Below are positions 26,510 through 36,326 of a stretch of DNA of 64,000 nucleotides, piece by piece. The number at the start of each line of letters is the position of its first letter. The first letter of the stretch is position 1. Below the pieces are notes generated by a model, which searched no databases, was not told the DNA's origin, and saw nothing but the letters and a program-made list of their open reading frames with translations. This DNA comes from Acidobacteriota bacterium (GTDB lineage Bacteria; Acidobacteriota; Thermoanaerobaculia; Multivoradales; Multivoraceae), in contig WTGQ01000002.1 in NCBI GenBank assembly GCA_011525365.1, positions 857,367 to 921,366 of the forward strand. The letters run 5' to 3'. Both the position numbers and the translations under genes were made by a program.

Positions 26510-27899
26510 TGCCGTGGACGTCGGTGAGGCGGAAGTCGCGGCCGCCGTAGCGGTAGGTGAGGTTGGTGTGGTCGATGCCGAGGAGGTGGAGGACGGTGGC
26601 CCAGAGGTCGTAGATCGTGACTTCGTCCTCGACGACGTGGTAGCCGAAGTCGTCCGTCGCGCCGTGGATCGTGCCGCCCTTGATTCCGCCGCCTGCGAGC
26701 CAGATCGAGAAGCCGAACGGGTTGTGATCGCGGCCATCGGAGCCCTGGTGGAACGGAGTGCGACCGAACTCGCCGGCCCAGATGACGAGCGTCTCGTCGA
26801 GCAGGCCGCGGGCCTTCAGATCCTTGAGCAAACCGGCGATCGGCTGATCGACCTGGAGCGCCATGTTCCGGTGGCCGACCTCGAGGCCCGTGTGCTGGTC
26901 CCACGGGTTCGCGGCTTGCCCCGCGTCGTCCGGTTCCGGCAGGCAACTCAGCTCGACGAAGCGGACACCGCGTTCGACCAGCCGCCGCGCGAGCAGGCAC
27001 TGGCGGCCGTAGTCCGCCGTCGTCTGGTTCGGATGGTCCAGCGCGTAGAGCTCACGCGTCGCGCGCGTCTCGCCGCTGATGTCGCAAAGTTCGGGCACCT
27101 CGGCCTGCATCCGGAACGCGGTCTCGTAGTTGCGGACTGCCGCTTCGACGTCGGCATGGCCGCCGAGCCGCTCGAGGAAGGCTCGATCCATCTCCGCCAC
27201 GAAGTCGAGCCGCTCGCGCTGCGCCGTCGGGGCCTCCAGCGCCTGGATGTTCTGGACCGCGTCCTCGGCGTCGCCGCGCAGAATGGAACCCTGGTACTCG
27301 GCCGGCAAGTAGCCGTTGCTGTAGATACCGACGCCGCCGTGCGGGATGCCGGCCTGGCCGCTTTGCAGGACAACGAAGCCGGGCAGGTTCTCGTTCTCGG
27401 TGCCGAGCCCGTAGTTCACCCAGGCGCCCGCGGACGGGTGACCGACCAGGGGGAAGCCGGTGTGGAAGAAGTAGTTGCCCTGGGCGTGCTCGTTTACGGT
27501 GCTGGTCATCGAGCGGATGACGGCCAGGTCGTCGACGCACTCGCCGACGTGGGGGAACATGCTGCTGACGGGGATGCCGCTCTCGCCGTACTGCTTGAAG
27601 GGGAACGGCGAGGCGAAGATGTTGCCGTTCTGGTTGAACTGGGTGCGCTCGATCTTCGTCGGCATCGGTTTGCCGTGATCACGGTCGAGCAGCGGCTTCG
27701 GGTCGAACGAGTCGACCTGGGAGACGCCGCCCGACATGTAGAGGAAGATGACGTGCCGGGCGCGCGCTCGCGGCGCACCACGGGCCGCTCCGGGCAGGAG
27801 CGCCGAGCCGAGCATGCCGTTCAGTGCGATGGCGCCGAACCCGGTCGAAACCTGGGCCAGCATCCGACGGCGGCTCATCAGGGAACACTGGTCGCTCAT
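26484..27899 (-). CDS. DUF1501 protein (operon copy 1)
   Basis: I choose the ATG at 27899, which overlaps the upstream stop as ATGA; it gives 471 residues. The start [20 protein letters not shown] is Tat-like. DUF1501 features: [18 protein letters not shown], a GEFGRTPF motif, [17 protein letters not shown] and a C-terminal block [16 protein letters not shown]. It is a paralogue of the DUF1501 protein at 18822-20276. The domain is distantly sulfatase-like, with no proven activity. Its partner is the large DUF1549/DUF1553 protein directly upstream. Confidence 0.88.
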   Translation of the reverse strand: MSDQCSLMSRRRMLAQVSTGFGAIALNGMLGSALLPGAARGAPRARARHVIFLYMSGGVSQVDSFDPKPLLDRDHGKPMPTKIERTQFNQNGNIFASPFPFKQYGESGIPVSSMFPHVGECVDDLAVIRSMTSTVNEHAQGNYFFHTGFPLVGHPSAGAWVNYGLGTENENLPGFVVLQSGQAGIPHGGVGIYSNGYLPAEYQGSILRGDAEDAVQNIQALEAPTAQRERLDFVAEMDRAFLERLGGHADVEAAVRNYETAFRMQAEVPELCDISGETRATRELYALDHPNQTTADYGRQCLLARRLVERGVRFVELSCLPEPDDAGQAANPWDQHTGLEVGHRNMALQVDQPIAGLLKDLKARGLLDETLVIWAGEFGRTPFHQGSDGRDHNPFGFSIWLAGGGIKGGTIHGATDDFGYHVVEDEVTIYDLWATVLHLLGIDHTNLTYRYGGRDFRLTDVHGNVVDAILA

Positions 27900-30800
27900 C
27901 GGAGGTACATGAACTCCTTCAGGTTGAACATGGCGTGCGCCAGTCGGCGCCATGCGTCGCCGCCGCCGGCGCTCTGCTCGAGCTGGTCCGCCTCCGCCTC
28001 GAGGCGGGCGATGCGGGACCAACTGCTGCGGTAGATCCGTGCCTGCTCGGCTTCCGACGGTGCTTCGATGTTGCCGAGCGCGGAGGCCGCGACGTCGGCG
28101 GGTATCAGTACGCGGTCGTAGAGGCGGGCCTGGAGCACGCCCAGGGGCGCGTCTCCGCTGCCCGCGAACTGGACACGGCCGTTCTCAAGGCTCAGCGGAA
28201 GTTCCCGGCGGACGCTTTCCGGGTCGGCCTCGGCACCGTCCCGGTACGCGGTCCAGGCGCCCCTGCGATCCTGTGCCAGGACCAGGTGCACCGGTCCTGG
28301 CTCCGCTCCGTCTGGCGGTGCGCCGGCCGTGGCGCGGGCCTTCTGGCCCGCGTTTACGGCATCTGGCCCGCTGGCCACCCACGCCTCGAGCGTGTACTCG
28401 TCCAGCGTCCGCCGGATCGGCTTCGACGTCACGACATCCGAGGGCCCGAGCCACAGTGCGCCGTCCTCCACGTGGACGTCGCGGCCCAGCTTGATGGGAA
28501 GAAGACCGATGGCGTCGTAGACGCGGCCGTTCTTGGGCGAGTCGTCGAACTCCCAGGCCGCCATCGCCCTGGGCGCCGACGCCCGGTGGTAGAAGCGCAG
28601 CACGCCGCGCGTCTTTTCCGCGGTGAAGTCGCGGATTTCGGCGCTCTCCTCGCGGCGGTCCATGGCCGCCGCGCTCCAGGTTTCCACGTCTTCCTGGGCG
28701 GGCTTGCGGTCCTGGGCCTGGTCGAGGAACTGCTCGGCCGCTGCGAGTTCCGGTTCGGTCGGGGGTCGGCCGAGGGCGAGGCGGAACATGGCGACGATGC
28801 GTTCCCGGTCGCTGCGCAGGTCGGGGTCTCGGGCGACCCGTTCGGCGAAGCGAGCGGCCAGATGCATGACCTGGGTGTTGTTCATCATGAGCAGCGACTG
28901 TGCGGGCACGTTCGTCTGGTCGCGCTGGCCCTTGGTCGTCACCGGGGTCGGCAAATCGAGCGTGTGGAGCAGGGGATCGGGCTGGTTCCGGATGACCTGA
29001 ACGTAGACGCTGCGCCGGTTCGACCAGCCGGGCTCCGGGACGGTCTCGCTGGCGGTGATCGGTTCGAGTTGACCCGCGGCAATCAGCATCGAGTCGCGCA
29101 CCGCCTCGGCCTCCAGGCGGCGCAGATGGGCATGGGAGAGGAGGTCGTTCCGGGGATCCCGTTCGCGGGCGGCCGGCCGCGGCGTCGACTCGAGCTGGAA
29201 GGCCCGGGTTGAGGCGAGCCGCCGGACGAACCTCTTCAGCGACCAGCCGTCGTCGTGCAGCGTCGTCGCCAGGTGATCGAGGAGGGCGGCATTCGACGGG
29301 AGCTCACCCATCTGCCCGAAGTTGTCCGGCGTGCCGACGATCCCGCGCCCGAAAGTGTGGGCCCAGAGGCGGTTCGCGATGACGCGGGCCGTGAGCGGGT
29401 TGCCGGGGTCGAGGATGCTCCCGGCCAGGGCCAGTCGCGGATGAACCGAGTCGGGGTACGGCTCGGCGTCGATCGCTTCGAGGAAGCGCTGGGGCACCGG
29501 CTCGCCGAGCTGCCGGTGATTGCCCCGCTCCATCAGCGGCTGATCGAAGCGTGGGCCGCCGAGCACCGCGGGGGAGCGGGTCGGCACGGGGATCGCCTCC
29601 TCGAGCTGCCGGATCGCCTCGACGATCGGACCCGCTTCCGGCACCTCGTCCGTGTCGTTCGGAAGCAGGCCGCGGCGAACGAAGCTCGCCAGGAAACGGG
29701 CCTGGGCGTCGGTCATTGAACGGTCGCGCCAGGCTTCGGCGGCGTCGCGGATCGCTTCGCCGTAGCGGGCCGCCAGTTCGCCTCGGTCGCCCGGCGCTCC
29801 TTCGATCTCGAACAGGGGCGCCGTGAACTCGGCGGGCTGGTCGCGGGGAAGCTCGCCATTCCCGTCGAGCACGACCGCCTCGGTGATCCCGAACCAGGAC
29901 CGGTCCGATCGCCCGCCGGAACTCTCACCGGTCATCGGGTGATCGGCCGCCGTCACCAGCTCGATGTAGGCGTGGTCGCCGTCCCAGTAGTCGAGGTTCC
30001 AGTGCTGCCATTGCCACTCGCCGTCCGAGAGGGTCTCGATCGGATAGACCTCGCCGCGCTGGGGGTAGTTCTGGACCACGTAGCGCGCGATGGCGCCGCC
30101 GCGGCCGGCGATCCGCACCGCCAGCTTCTGATTGGCCTCGATGAGAAACCGCGGTGACGAGAAGGTGCCGTTGTGGCGGTTGGTGAGCGAGTGCGTGTAG
30201 ACGCCGCCGGGCAGGATGTCGGCGACGATCGTCCCGCCGCCCTGGGTGACCTCGTAGCTCCCGGCTGCCTGCGGCTTCGCGTCGGGAAGGCCGTTGCCGT
30301 GCCGGTACCACTGCTCGACGTCCCCGGTTCGGCTCAGGTCCCAACGCTGGACGGCGGGCGCCTGTCGGCGGGCCTCGAGTTGCTGCCTGCTCCGTTCGTA
30401 GGCGGCGTCCAGTTCCCGCCACTGCCTGGCGAAGGCCCCGCGGCCGCGGACCCGGCCTGCCCGGACCCAGGCGTAGAGCGGGTCGTAGGGCGACTGGCCG
30501 CCCGTGAGTGCCGCGGCCCATGGGCCGTCCGGCCGCTGCAGCCTGCCCGGCACCTCGGCGGCGGCTTCGAGCCATGCTTCGGCCAGCACCTGCCTCAACT
30601 CGCCTTTCAGGCGGCTCAGGTCGTCCCGGTGGGCGTTCCGCCGCGCCTCGTCGTCGATCGTCTGTACGCCCGGGCGGCCGTTCACCATCGTGCCGTAGAG
30701 CGCGTAGAAGTCGGTCTGGCTGATGGCGTCGAACTTGTGGTCGTGGCATCGGGCGCAGGCGACCGTCATCCCGAGGAACGCCTTGGAGACGACGTCGATC

Positions 30801-31894
30801 TGGTTCTCGGTGAAGCGGACCTGTTCGTCGAGCGCGTCAGTCGGGCCGAAGCCGTGCAGGACGAAGCGGTACTGGGCGATGCCGATGGCCGACTCGTTGA
30901 TCCCGAGTTCCGCGTTCATCCGCGGCTCGTCGAGAAGATCGCCCGCCAGGTGCTCGCGGATCAACTGGTCGATCGGTACGTCCGAGTTCAGCGCCCGGAT
31001 CAGGTAGTCGCGATAGCGCCAGGCATAGGGGACCGGCGGGTCGCCCTCGCTGCCGTGCGACTCGGCGTAGCGGACCCAGTCCATCCAGTGCCGCGCCCAG
31101 CGCTCGCCGAAGGCCGGATCGGCGAGTAGCCGGTCGATTTCGTCCGCCACCGCGGCGTCCCGGTCGACCGCGGCGCGGCGCTCGAAGTCGTCGACCTGAG
31201 CCGGTGTCGGAGGCAACCCGGTCAGCACGTAGGAGAGTCGGCGCATCACCGTGCGCGGCTCGGCCAGCGGCGCCGGCTCGAGCCCGGCGTCGGCGATCCC
31301 CGCGGCCAGGAAGCGGTCGATCGCACTCCCCGACCAGTCGCGCGACCAGTTCGCGGCGGCGACTTCGGGAGGTTTCGGGTCGTCGATCGGCTGCAGGCTC
31401 CACCAGCTCTTCCGCTGTTCGAGGATCGTCCGCCACGCGGTCGCTTCCTTGAGCGCGTCGGCGGAGGGCGGTTCCTTCCTGGGATCGGGCGCCCCGATCT
31501 CTATCCAGCGCTCGAAGTCGGCGATCACCTCATCGGGCAGTTTCGCGCCGCCCAGAGGCATCCGGAAGTCGAGGCTCGGGTGTCTCATCGCCCGCAGCAG
31601 GAGACTGCTGCGCGGCCTGCCCGGCTCGATGGCGGGACCGCGCATGCCGCCCTTGAGCAGGCCGTCGCGGTAGTCCAGACGCAGACCGCTTTCCGCGATC
31701 TCGGTGCTGTTGTGGCAGGTGTAGCAGTGCTCGACCAGCACCGGACGGATCTTCTGTTCAAAGAACTCGAGGTCCTCAGGCGCGCCAAGTCCTTCCTGGG
31801 TGAGTGGCGCCGACGCCACCGGTCCGGCGCCGAGCAATGCAGCAGCCAGGATCGCGGCGCCGAGACGCGGCGGGATCCTCTTTTTCGTGTTCAT
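27896..31894 (-). CDS. Large PSCyt1-DUF1549-DUF1553 protein with C-terminal LamG-like domain (copy 1)
   Basis: A 1332-residue exported protein, first gene of the operon. Order: signal peptide (1-29); cytochrome domain with CYTCH (Cys57, Cys60, His61); DUF1549 (about 190-400) with a second haem motif CARCHDH near residue 380; a beta-sandwich insert (about 520-660); DUF1553 (about 800-1050; [21 protein letters not shown]); and a concanavalin/LamG-like domain (about 1110-1265). A copy of the 33-base repeat encodes about residues 1182-1193 in a loop of the LamG-like domain. It is probably a periplasmic or surface haem protein that binds glycan; substrate unknown. Confidence 0.87.
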   Translation of the reverse strand: MNTKKRIPPRLGAAILAAALLGAGPVASAPLTQEGLGAPEDLEFFEQKIRPVLVEHCYTCHNSTEIAESGLRLDYRDGLLKGGMRGPAIEPGRPRSSLLLRAMRHPSLDFRMPLGGAKLPDEVIADFERWIEIGAPDPRKEPPSADALKEATAWRTILEQRKSWWSLQPIDDPKPPEVAAANWSRDWSGSAIDRFLAAGIADAGLEPAPLAEPRTVMRRLSYVLTGLPPTPAQVDDFERRAAVDRDAAVADEIDRLLADPAFGERWARHWMDWVRYAESHGSEGDPPVPYAWRYRDYLIRALNSDVPIDQLIREHLAGDLLDEPRMNAELGINESAIGIAQYRFVLHGFGPTDALDEQVRFTENQIDVVSKAFLGMTVACARCHDHKFDAISQTDFYALYGTMVNGRPGVQTIDDEARRNAHRDDLSRLKGELRQVLAEAWLEAAAEVPGRLQRPDGPWAAALTGGQSPYDPLYAWVRAGRVRGRGAFARQWRELDAAYERSRQQLEARRQAPAVQRWDLSRTGDVEQWYRHGNGLPDAKPQAAGSYEVTQGGGTIVADILPGGVYTHSLTNRHNGTFSSPRFLIEANQKLAVRIAGRGGAIARYVVQNYPQRGEVYPIETLSDGEWQWQHWNLDYWDGDHAYIELVTAADHPMTGESSGGRSDRSWFGITEAVVLDGNGELPRDQPAEFTAPLFEIEGAPGDRGELAARYGEAIRDAAEAWRDRSMTDAQARFLASFVRRGLLPNDTDEVPEAGPIVEAIRQLEEAIPVPTRSPAVLGGPRFDQPLMERGNHRQLGEPVPQRFLEAIDAEPYPDSVHPRLALAGSILDPGNPLTARVIANRLWAHTFGRGIVGTPDNFGQMGELPSNAALLDHLATTLHDDGWSLKRFVRRLASTRAFQLESTPRPAARERDPRNDLLSHAHLRRLEAEAVRDSMLIAAGQLEPITASETVPEPGWSNRRSVYVQVIRNQPDPLLHTLDLPTPVTTKGQRDQTNVPAQSLLMMNNTQVMHLAARFAERVARDPDLRSDRERIVAMFRLALGRPPTEPELAAAEQFLDQAQDRKPAQEDVETWSAAAMDRREESAEIRDFTAEKTRGVLRFYHRASAPRAMAAWEFDDSPKNGRVYDAIGLLPIKLGRDVHVEDGALWLGPSDVVTSKPIRRTLDEYTLEAWVASGPDAVNAGQKARATAGAPPDGAEPGPVHLVLAQDRRGAWTAYRDGAEADPESVRRELPLSLENGRVQFAGSGDAPLGVLQARLYDRVLIPADVAASALGNIEAPSEAEQARIYRSSWSRIARLEAEADQLEQSAGGGDAWRRLAHAMFNLKEFMYLR
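28316..28348 (-). repeat. 33-base dispersed repeat, copy 2 (inside a coding sequence)
   Basis: On the minus strand this matches copy 1 (26397-26429) at 30 of 33 positions. It lies in frame within the LamG-like domain of the 1332-residue protein, encoding the block [12 protein letters not shown], without breaking the frame. Confidence 0.6.
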
Positions 31895-31910
31895 TGGAAC
31901 GCCGTTCAGT

Positions 31911-33971
31911 CTACAACGGAGACCTGCGCTCGTACGGGTCGATCACACTGCCGGCGACACCTTCGCGGATGATCCCGAACAGTTCGCCTCGCCACCCGCG
32001 TCCCTTCGAGACTTCGGTCGAGATAACGACGACGACCAGGTCCTCGGCGGGCGCCACGTAGATGTACTGGCCGCCGTAGCCGCTGGCGATGTAGGCGCCG
32101 CGTTCCCTGTGTCCGCGAAGCCACCAGAGGTAGCCGTAGCCGCCGTAGATCCGGCCGCGACCTCGCGGCCCGACGAGACCTGGACGGGTGGACTCGTCGA
32201 CCCACTGCCACGGCAGCAGTTGCCTGCCATTCCAGCGGCCCCGGTTCAGGTAGAGCTGACCGAACTTCAGCATGTCCCGCGGCAGAAGGGACAGGTTGTT
32301 GCCGCCCATGTGGACGCCCTGGCGGTCCTGGGCCCAGGCCGAGCGGCGGATTCCGAGCGGGTCGAAGAGGTGCTTGCGGGCGAAGTCGTGGGTGCTCCGG
32401 CCGGCGGCGCGGGAGAGGGTCGCCGACAGCAGGTGGGTGCCGCCGGTGCTGTACGAGAAACGGGTTCCGGGCTCGGCCTGGAGCGGTCGCGCCAGGGCGG
32501 CCCGGACCCAGTTGCGGGACGCGACCCAGGAACCGTAGTTGCCGAAGCTGGTCGATTCGAGGCCCGAGGTCATGGTCAGGAGGTGGCGCACCGTGATCGC
32601 CCGCTTGCCTGTGCCGTCGAGGTCTGCAGCTTCGGGCAGGAAGTCGGCGATCGGTTGATCGAGCTTCAGCAGGTCCTGGCTAGCCGCCAGGCCGGCAAGG
32701 GCGGAAAGCACGCTCTTCGAGGCGGACTTCAGGTTGTGCGGGCGGTTGCCGGCGGAGCCGCGGAAGTAGCGCTCCACGACCAGTCGACCACGCCGCGCGA
32801 TCAGGAGGCCGTGAACACCCTCGAGTTCACCGATGTCCTGGACCGCCTGCTCCAGCCGGCCCGGGTCGAGCCCGACCTGGTCGGCGGTGGCGAGCTGCCA
32901 GTCGCCGTGCCAGTCGTCGTCGGCTGGGGGGACTGGCAGCTGGAACTCGACCAGGATGCCCGGGTGATCCGAGAGCGCGCCGGCTTCCGCCCACTCGGTC
33001 CACAACGGCCACCAACCGGAGTCGGTGGCGTCGAGCAGGACGTGGTCGATGCCGCCGACCACGAGATCGCGGTAGCCGGCCGCCTGGAAACGGGTCAGGA
33101 TGGAGTGGTCGCTGGGCAGGTTCAGGTCGCCGGCGACCACGACGGGGCGTTCAGGCCCGCCGAGACGCTCCAGGAGACCTGCGGCCTGGGCGCCGGCGAG
33201 GTCGGTGTCGCCGTTGGCGAGGTGCACGCCGACCAGCTCGAAGGGCAGACCGGGGTGGTCGATGCGGGCAGTCAACGCTATGCGGCGCTCGAAGGCGTCG
33301 CGGTCGGGACCGAGCGGCCACACCCGCGGGTCGGCGATGGGGAATCGGCTGAGAATGGCCGACCCCTCCTCGAAGCCCAGCCATCGCAGCGATCCGTTGG
33401 CTCGGGCGTAAACGCCGTGGAAGTCCAGTTCCCCGGCCAGACGGTCGGCGAGACAGCCTTCGCCGGCCGCACACCACGCCTCCTGCAGCACGATGACATC
33501 CGGTTGCAGCCGTTGAATCTCCGCCACGAGGCGGCCAGACCGGATCATCCGGTCGGAGGGACTTTCCTGGACCAGCAGGCGGCCTTCGGGGTCGGGGTAG
33601 CCGTGGTAGGCGTTCAGTTGGAGGATGCGGAGCCGATCCGGCACCAGCGCCGGATCGGTCGAGTCGGCCGCTCCGGCCGCGCGCGGCTCGCCAGGCGCCT
33701 GACTGGCGAGGATCCTCGTGAAGAAGGGGCTCGATGCCACCGCCAGGAGGCCGAGGACCAGTGCTCCTGCGCGAACCGCCGGATGTCCCTGCCGAAGGAC
33801 GCCGGCCGCCACCAAGGCCGCTGCTCCGCCGGCCGGTGCGGTGATCAAAAGCATCCGGGCCAGGTCGGGCTGGACCACTGCGAACGACCCGGCGAGCCAG
33901 GGCAGAGCCCCGAGAGCGCCGGCGAAGAAGCCGGCCGCCGCGGCCGCGAACGAGGAAGGTGTGCGCGTCAA
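31911..33971 (-). CDS. Membrane-anchored fusion: endonuclease/exonuclease/phosphatase domain + class C beta-lactamase-like domain
   Basis: A 686-residue single frame joining two enzymes. Three N-terminal hydrophobic segments (about 8-33, 40-60, 66-88) are followed by an EEP domain (113-345) with its signatures: LQLNAYHG (Asn120), VLQEAW (Glu164), GDLNLPSDH (Asp282, Asn284) and LSDHPG (Asp335, His336). A serine-hydrolase domain follows (about 365-680) with SASK (Ser416, Lys419) as the SxxK site and YST at 507-509. Both active sites look intact. The start is a TTG with a weak ribosome site. Location is probably periplasm, tethered to the membrane. Individual roles: phosphodiester/phosphate cleavage and peptide/ester hydrolysis; the combined role is unknown. 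Confidence 0.82.
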   Translation of the reverse strand: MTRTPSSFAAAAAGFFAGALGALPWLAGSFAVVQPDLARMLLITAPAGGAAALVAAGVLRQGHPAVRAGALVLGLLAVASSPFFTRILASQAPGEPRAAGAADSTDPALVPDRLRILQLNAYHGYPDPEGRLLVQESPSDRMIRSGRLVAEIQRLQPDVIVLQEAWCAAGEGCLADRLAGELDFHGVYARANGSLRWLGFEEGSAILSRFPIADPRVWPLGPDRDAFERRIALTARIDHPGLPFELVGVHLANGDTDLAGAQAAGLLERLGGPERPVVVAGDLNLPSDHSILTRFQAAGYRDLVVGGIDHVLLDATDSGWWPLWTEWAEAGALSDHPGILVEFQLPVPPADDDWHGDWQLATADQVGLDPGRLEQAVQDIGELEGVHGLLIARRGRLVVERYFRGSAGNRPHNLKSASKSVLSALAGLAASQDLLKLDQPIADFLPEAADLDGTGKRAITVRHLLTMTSGLESTSFGNYGSWVASRNWVRAALARPLQAEPGTRFSYSTGGTHLLSATLSRAAGRSTHDFARKHLFDPLGIRRSAWAQDRQGVHMGGNNLSLLPRDMLKFGQLYLNRGRWNGRQLLPWQWVDESTRPGLVGPRGRGRIYGGYGYLWWLRGHRERGAYIASGYGGQYIYVAPAEDLVVVVISTEVSKGRGWRGELFGIIREGVAGSVIDPYERRSPL

Positions 33972-34011
33972 GGTGGACTCCGGAAGCTCGGAAGCCTATT
34001 CGTCCGGCGCA

Positions 34012-34023
34012 CCCGGCGCCGGG
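34012..34023. other. 12-base GC palindrome in a divergent intergenic region
   Basis: CCCGGCGCCGGG is a perfect palindrome in the 153-base gap between the divergent fusion gene and the NTF2-like lipoprotein. The gap shows no clear promoter. The palindrome may be a protein-binding site or chance. Confidence 0.2.
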
Positions 34024-34112
34024 TGGACAGGGGCGGCCGAACGGAATCCAGGTGCTACCCTAGGAGTTACAGGGAAAACGAGCGACACTGCGACAGCGGC
34101 CCCGCCGCGGAA

Positions 34113-34118
34113 AGGAGG
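34113..34118 (+). promoter_or_regulatory. Consensus ribosome binding site
   Basis: A perfect AGGAGG lies 6 bases before the ATG at 34125 and decides the start of the lipoprotein, because the reading frame is open far upstream. Confidence 0.75.
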
Positions 34119-34124
34119 TCCGGA

Positions 34125-34676
34125 ATGGGCGAACGAGGAAACCCCCGGAGGATCTCTGCGACCCTTGTGTTTTGCTCAGTGCTGGCTCTCGTCGCCGGCT
34201 GTGCGGCGCCCCCGGAGGAAGCGGCGCCGGTGCCCGAAGTCGACCCACGGGCCGAAAACGAAGCGGCCCTGAACGAGTTGATCGCCAAGTATCTCCAGGC
34301 GGTGAATCGTGGCGACGCGGATGGCCTTGCCGTCCTGTACACCGAGGATGCCATCCGCATCGGCGCGAACGGTAATCCGATCGAAGGGCGCGACGCGATC
34401 CGCCTGTTCGCTGCCGCCGACTACGTCGACAACGACTGGGAGATTCAGCTCCAGGTCAAGGAGAGTGACTACAGCGGCGATCTGGCGTTCGTGCGCGGCA
34501 CCTACGCCGTCACGCTGACGTCGAAGCAGGACCCATCCGTCGTCTACCAGGAGGTGGGCAAGTGGATGGACCTGATGCGCCGCGGCGCGGACGGTTCGTG
34601 GTTGATCGCGCGGGAACTCTCGAATCGCGACCACCCGCCGGGCGAGGCACCCCAGGTGCCGGCCGAGGAGGGCTGA
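34125..34676 (+). CDS. NTF2-like (SnoaL/DUF4440) lipoprotein 1
   Basis: A 183-residue protein with a lipobox VAGC (Cys26) and one NTF2-like fold domain: ALNELIAKYLQAVNRGDADGLAVLYTEDAIRI (start of the alpha-helical cone), GRDAIRLF and a final GSWLIARELSNRD strand. Such domains bind or turn over small hydrophobic molecules, or act in assembly; no active site is evident. The start is set by a consensus ribosome site. The next gene is a paralogue whose ATG overlaps this stop. Confidence 0.78.
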   Translation: MGERGNPRRISATLVFCSVLALVAGCAAPPEEAAPVPEVDPRAENEAALNELIAKYLQAVNRGDADGLAVLYTEDAIRIGANGNPIEGRDAIRLFAAADYVDNDWEIQLQVKESDYSGDLAFVRGTYAVTLTSKQDPSVVYQEVGKWMDLMRRGADGSWLIARELSNRDHPPGEAPQVPAEEG

Positions 34677-35197
34677 TGATGAAGCGCACGATCGTATGGC
34701 ACCCGCGTTCGGGGATCATGGTTCTGGCCGTCCTCTTCGTGGGCTTCTTCGCCGTCGGCTGTCCGCCGGTCGAGGACGAGGTCGTCGAAGATCCGAACGC
34801 GGTCGAACCCAGCATCGGCGACGAGAACGCTCTCAACGCCCTCATCGCCGACTACATGGTCGCCATGAACAGTGGCGACGCCGACGGGGTGGTCGCCTCG
34901 TACGCGCCGGACGCGGTGCGCATGCCGCCGGACGCGCTACCGATCAGCGGTCGGGAGTCGATCCGGCAGAACATCGCTCAGGCGTTCGAGGTGGCGGACC
35001 TCAACGTGCAGATGCAGGTCATCGAGACCGAGTTCAGCGGCGAGTTGGCCTATGTTCGCGGTACCTTCCTGCTGACGGTCATGCCGAAGGACGGCTCGTC
35101 GACGACGGAGTCCGAAGGCAACTGGATGCGGCTGATGCGCCGCGCGCCTGACGGCCGGTGGCTCGTGGTGTACTCGCTCTGGAACTTCCCGTCCTGA
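34676..35197 (+). CDS. NTF2-like (SnoaL/DUF4440) lipoprotein 2
   Basis: A 173-residue paralogue of the preceding gene, starting at the ATG that overlaps its TGA (TGATGATG; the second ATG at 34679 is also possible). Lipobox AVGC gives Cys29. Domain blocks: ALNALIADYMVAMNSGDADGVVASYAPDAVRMP, SGRESIRQNIAQAF, LAYVRGTFLLTV and RRAPDGRWLVVYSLWNFPS. Coupled translation of two lipid-anchored NTF2-like proteins suggests a heterodimer, which is inference. Confidence 0.78.
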   Translation: MMKRTIVWHPRSGIMVLAVLFVGFFAVGCPPVEDEVVEDPNAVEPSIGDENALNALIADYMVAMNSGDADGVVASYAPDAVRMPPDALPISGRESIRQNIAQAFEVADLNVQMQVIETEFSGELAYVRGTFLLTVMPKDGSSTTESEGNWMRLMRRAPDGRWLVVYSLWNFPS

Positions 35198-35254
35198 GTC
35201 GATAGCGCCGCCAAACGGTGCGGCGCGGCGGGGTATGCTCCGTCGCCGCGCCTC

Positions 35255-36304
35255 ATGCCCGAACCAGCTTCGCAGTTCCTGACCTTCATGGGCGCCCCCG
35301 GGTCGCCCTACACGCGGAAGATGCGCGCGGTGCTTCGCTACCGGCGTATCCCGTATCGGTTTCTGATCGCGGGCCCAGGCGGCCGCGACGACCTGCCGGC
35401 CGCGAAGGTGCGCCTGCTGCCTACGTTCTACCTGCCCAACGCGAACGGCGAGCTCGAGGCGGTCGTCGATTCGACGCCGCTGATCCGGCGCTTTGAAACA
35501 GAGTTCGAGGGTCGCTCGGTGATTCCGCCGGATCCCGTGACCGCGTTCATCGACTACCTGCTCGAGGACTTCGGCGACGAGTGGCTGACCAAGGCGATGT
35601 TTCACTATCGCTGGGTTCATGAGGCGGACATCGAGAAGGCCGGCCAGATCCTGCCGCGCTGGCGGCAGGTCGAAGGTCCCGAGGAGCAGTTCCAGCAGGC
35701 GGCGAAGATGGTCTCCGAACGCCAGATCTCGCGGCTCTGGGTCGTGGGCTCGAACGAGACGACAGGTCCCGTGATCGAGGCCAGCTACCAGCGCATCCTG
35801 GAGCTGTTTCGGGACCACCTGACGGAGCGCCAGTTCCTGATGGGCAACCGTCCGGGCGCTTCGGACTTCGCCTTCTTCGGCCAGTTGACGCAGCTCGCGG
35901 CCTTCGATCCGACGCCGATGGCGGTGACGCTGGAGGTGGCGCCACGGGTCTACGCCTGGGTCGATCGCGTCGAGGACCTGTCGGGCCTGGAACCGACGGC
36001 CAACGACTGGATCGGGCCGGAGCTGCCGGCGACCCTGCGCGCTCTCCTCGGCGAGGTCGGCCGCGTCTACGCCCCCTTCCTGCTCGCCAACGCGAGAGCG
36101 CTGGCGTCGGGCGCCGAGCGCGTCGAGTGCGAGATCGACGGCCGGCCCTGGGTGCAGAAGCCGTTCCCCTACCAGGGCAAGTGCCTGATGTGGCTGCGGG
36201 AGCGGTACGGGGAGCTGTCGGCTGACGACGGGTCGGCCGTGGACGGGTTGCTCGACGGCACCGGTTGTGAAGCGCTGGTAGCCGGCGGAGCCTCAGGGCC
36301 CTAG
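35255..36304 (+). CDS. Glutathione S-transferase-like protein, long form
   Basis: At 349 residues this is much longer than a typical 200-230 residue GST. The N-terminal thioredoxin-like half (about 8-85) shows GSPYTRKMRAVLRYRRIPYRF and an SxPLIRRFE block for glutathione binding. The helical half (about 95-240) follows, with the GNRPGASDFAFFGQL motif and Asp typical of GST C-domains, then a C-terminal extension (about 260-349) with PYQGKCLMWLRERY. It is probably cytoplasmic. The substrate is unknown and the extension could be a specificity domain. The MFS gene follows 22 bases later. Confidence 0.78.
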   Translation: MPEPASQFLTFMGAPGSPYTRKMRAVLRYRRIPYRFLIAGPGGRDDLPAAKVRLLPTFYLPNANGELEAVVDSTPLIRRFETEFEGRSVIPPDPVTAFIDYLLEDFGDEWLTKAMFHYRWVHEADIEKAGQILPRWRQVEGPEEQFQQAAKMVSERQISRLWVVGSNETTGPVIEASYQRILELFRDHLTERQFLMGNRPGASDFAFFGQLTQLAAFDPTPMAVTLEVAPRVYAWVDRVEDLSGLEPTANDWIGPELPATLRALLGEVGRVYAPFLLANARALASGAERVECEIDGRPWVQKPFPYQGKCLMWLRERYGELSADDGSAVDGLLDGTGCEALVAGGASGP

Positions 36305-36326
36305 GCCAGCGGCAGGACTGAGCGCT

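Noticed and set aside
26510-26737. N-terminal extension of the cytochrome-WD40 protein
   Set aside because: It is Ser/Thr/Arg-rich frame-shadow of the DUF1501 gene, and the true signal peptide is downstream.
31800-34124. Long frame upstream of NTF2-like lipoprotein 1
   Set aside because: It is antisense to the fusion protein; the consensus AGGAGG before 34125 sets the true start.
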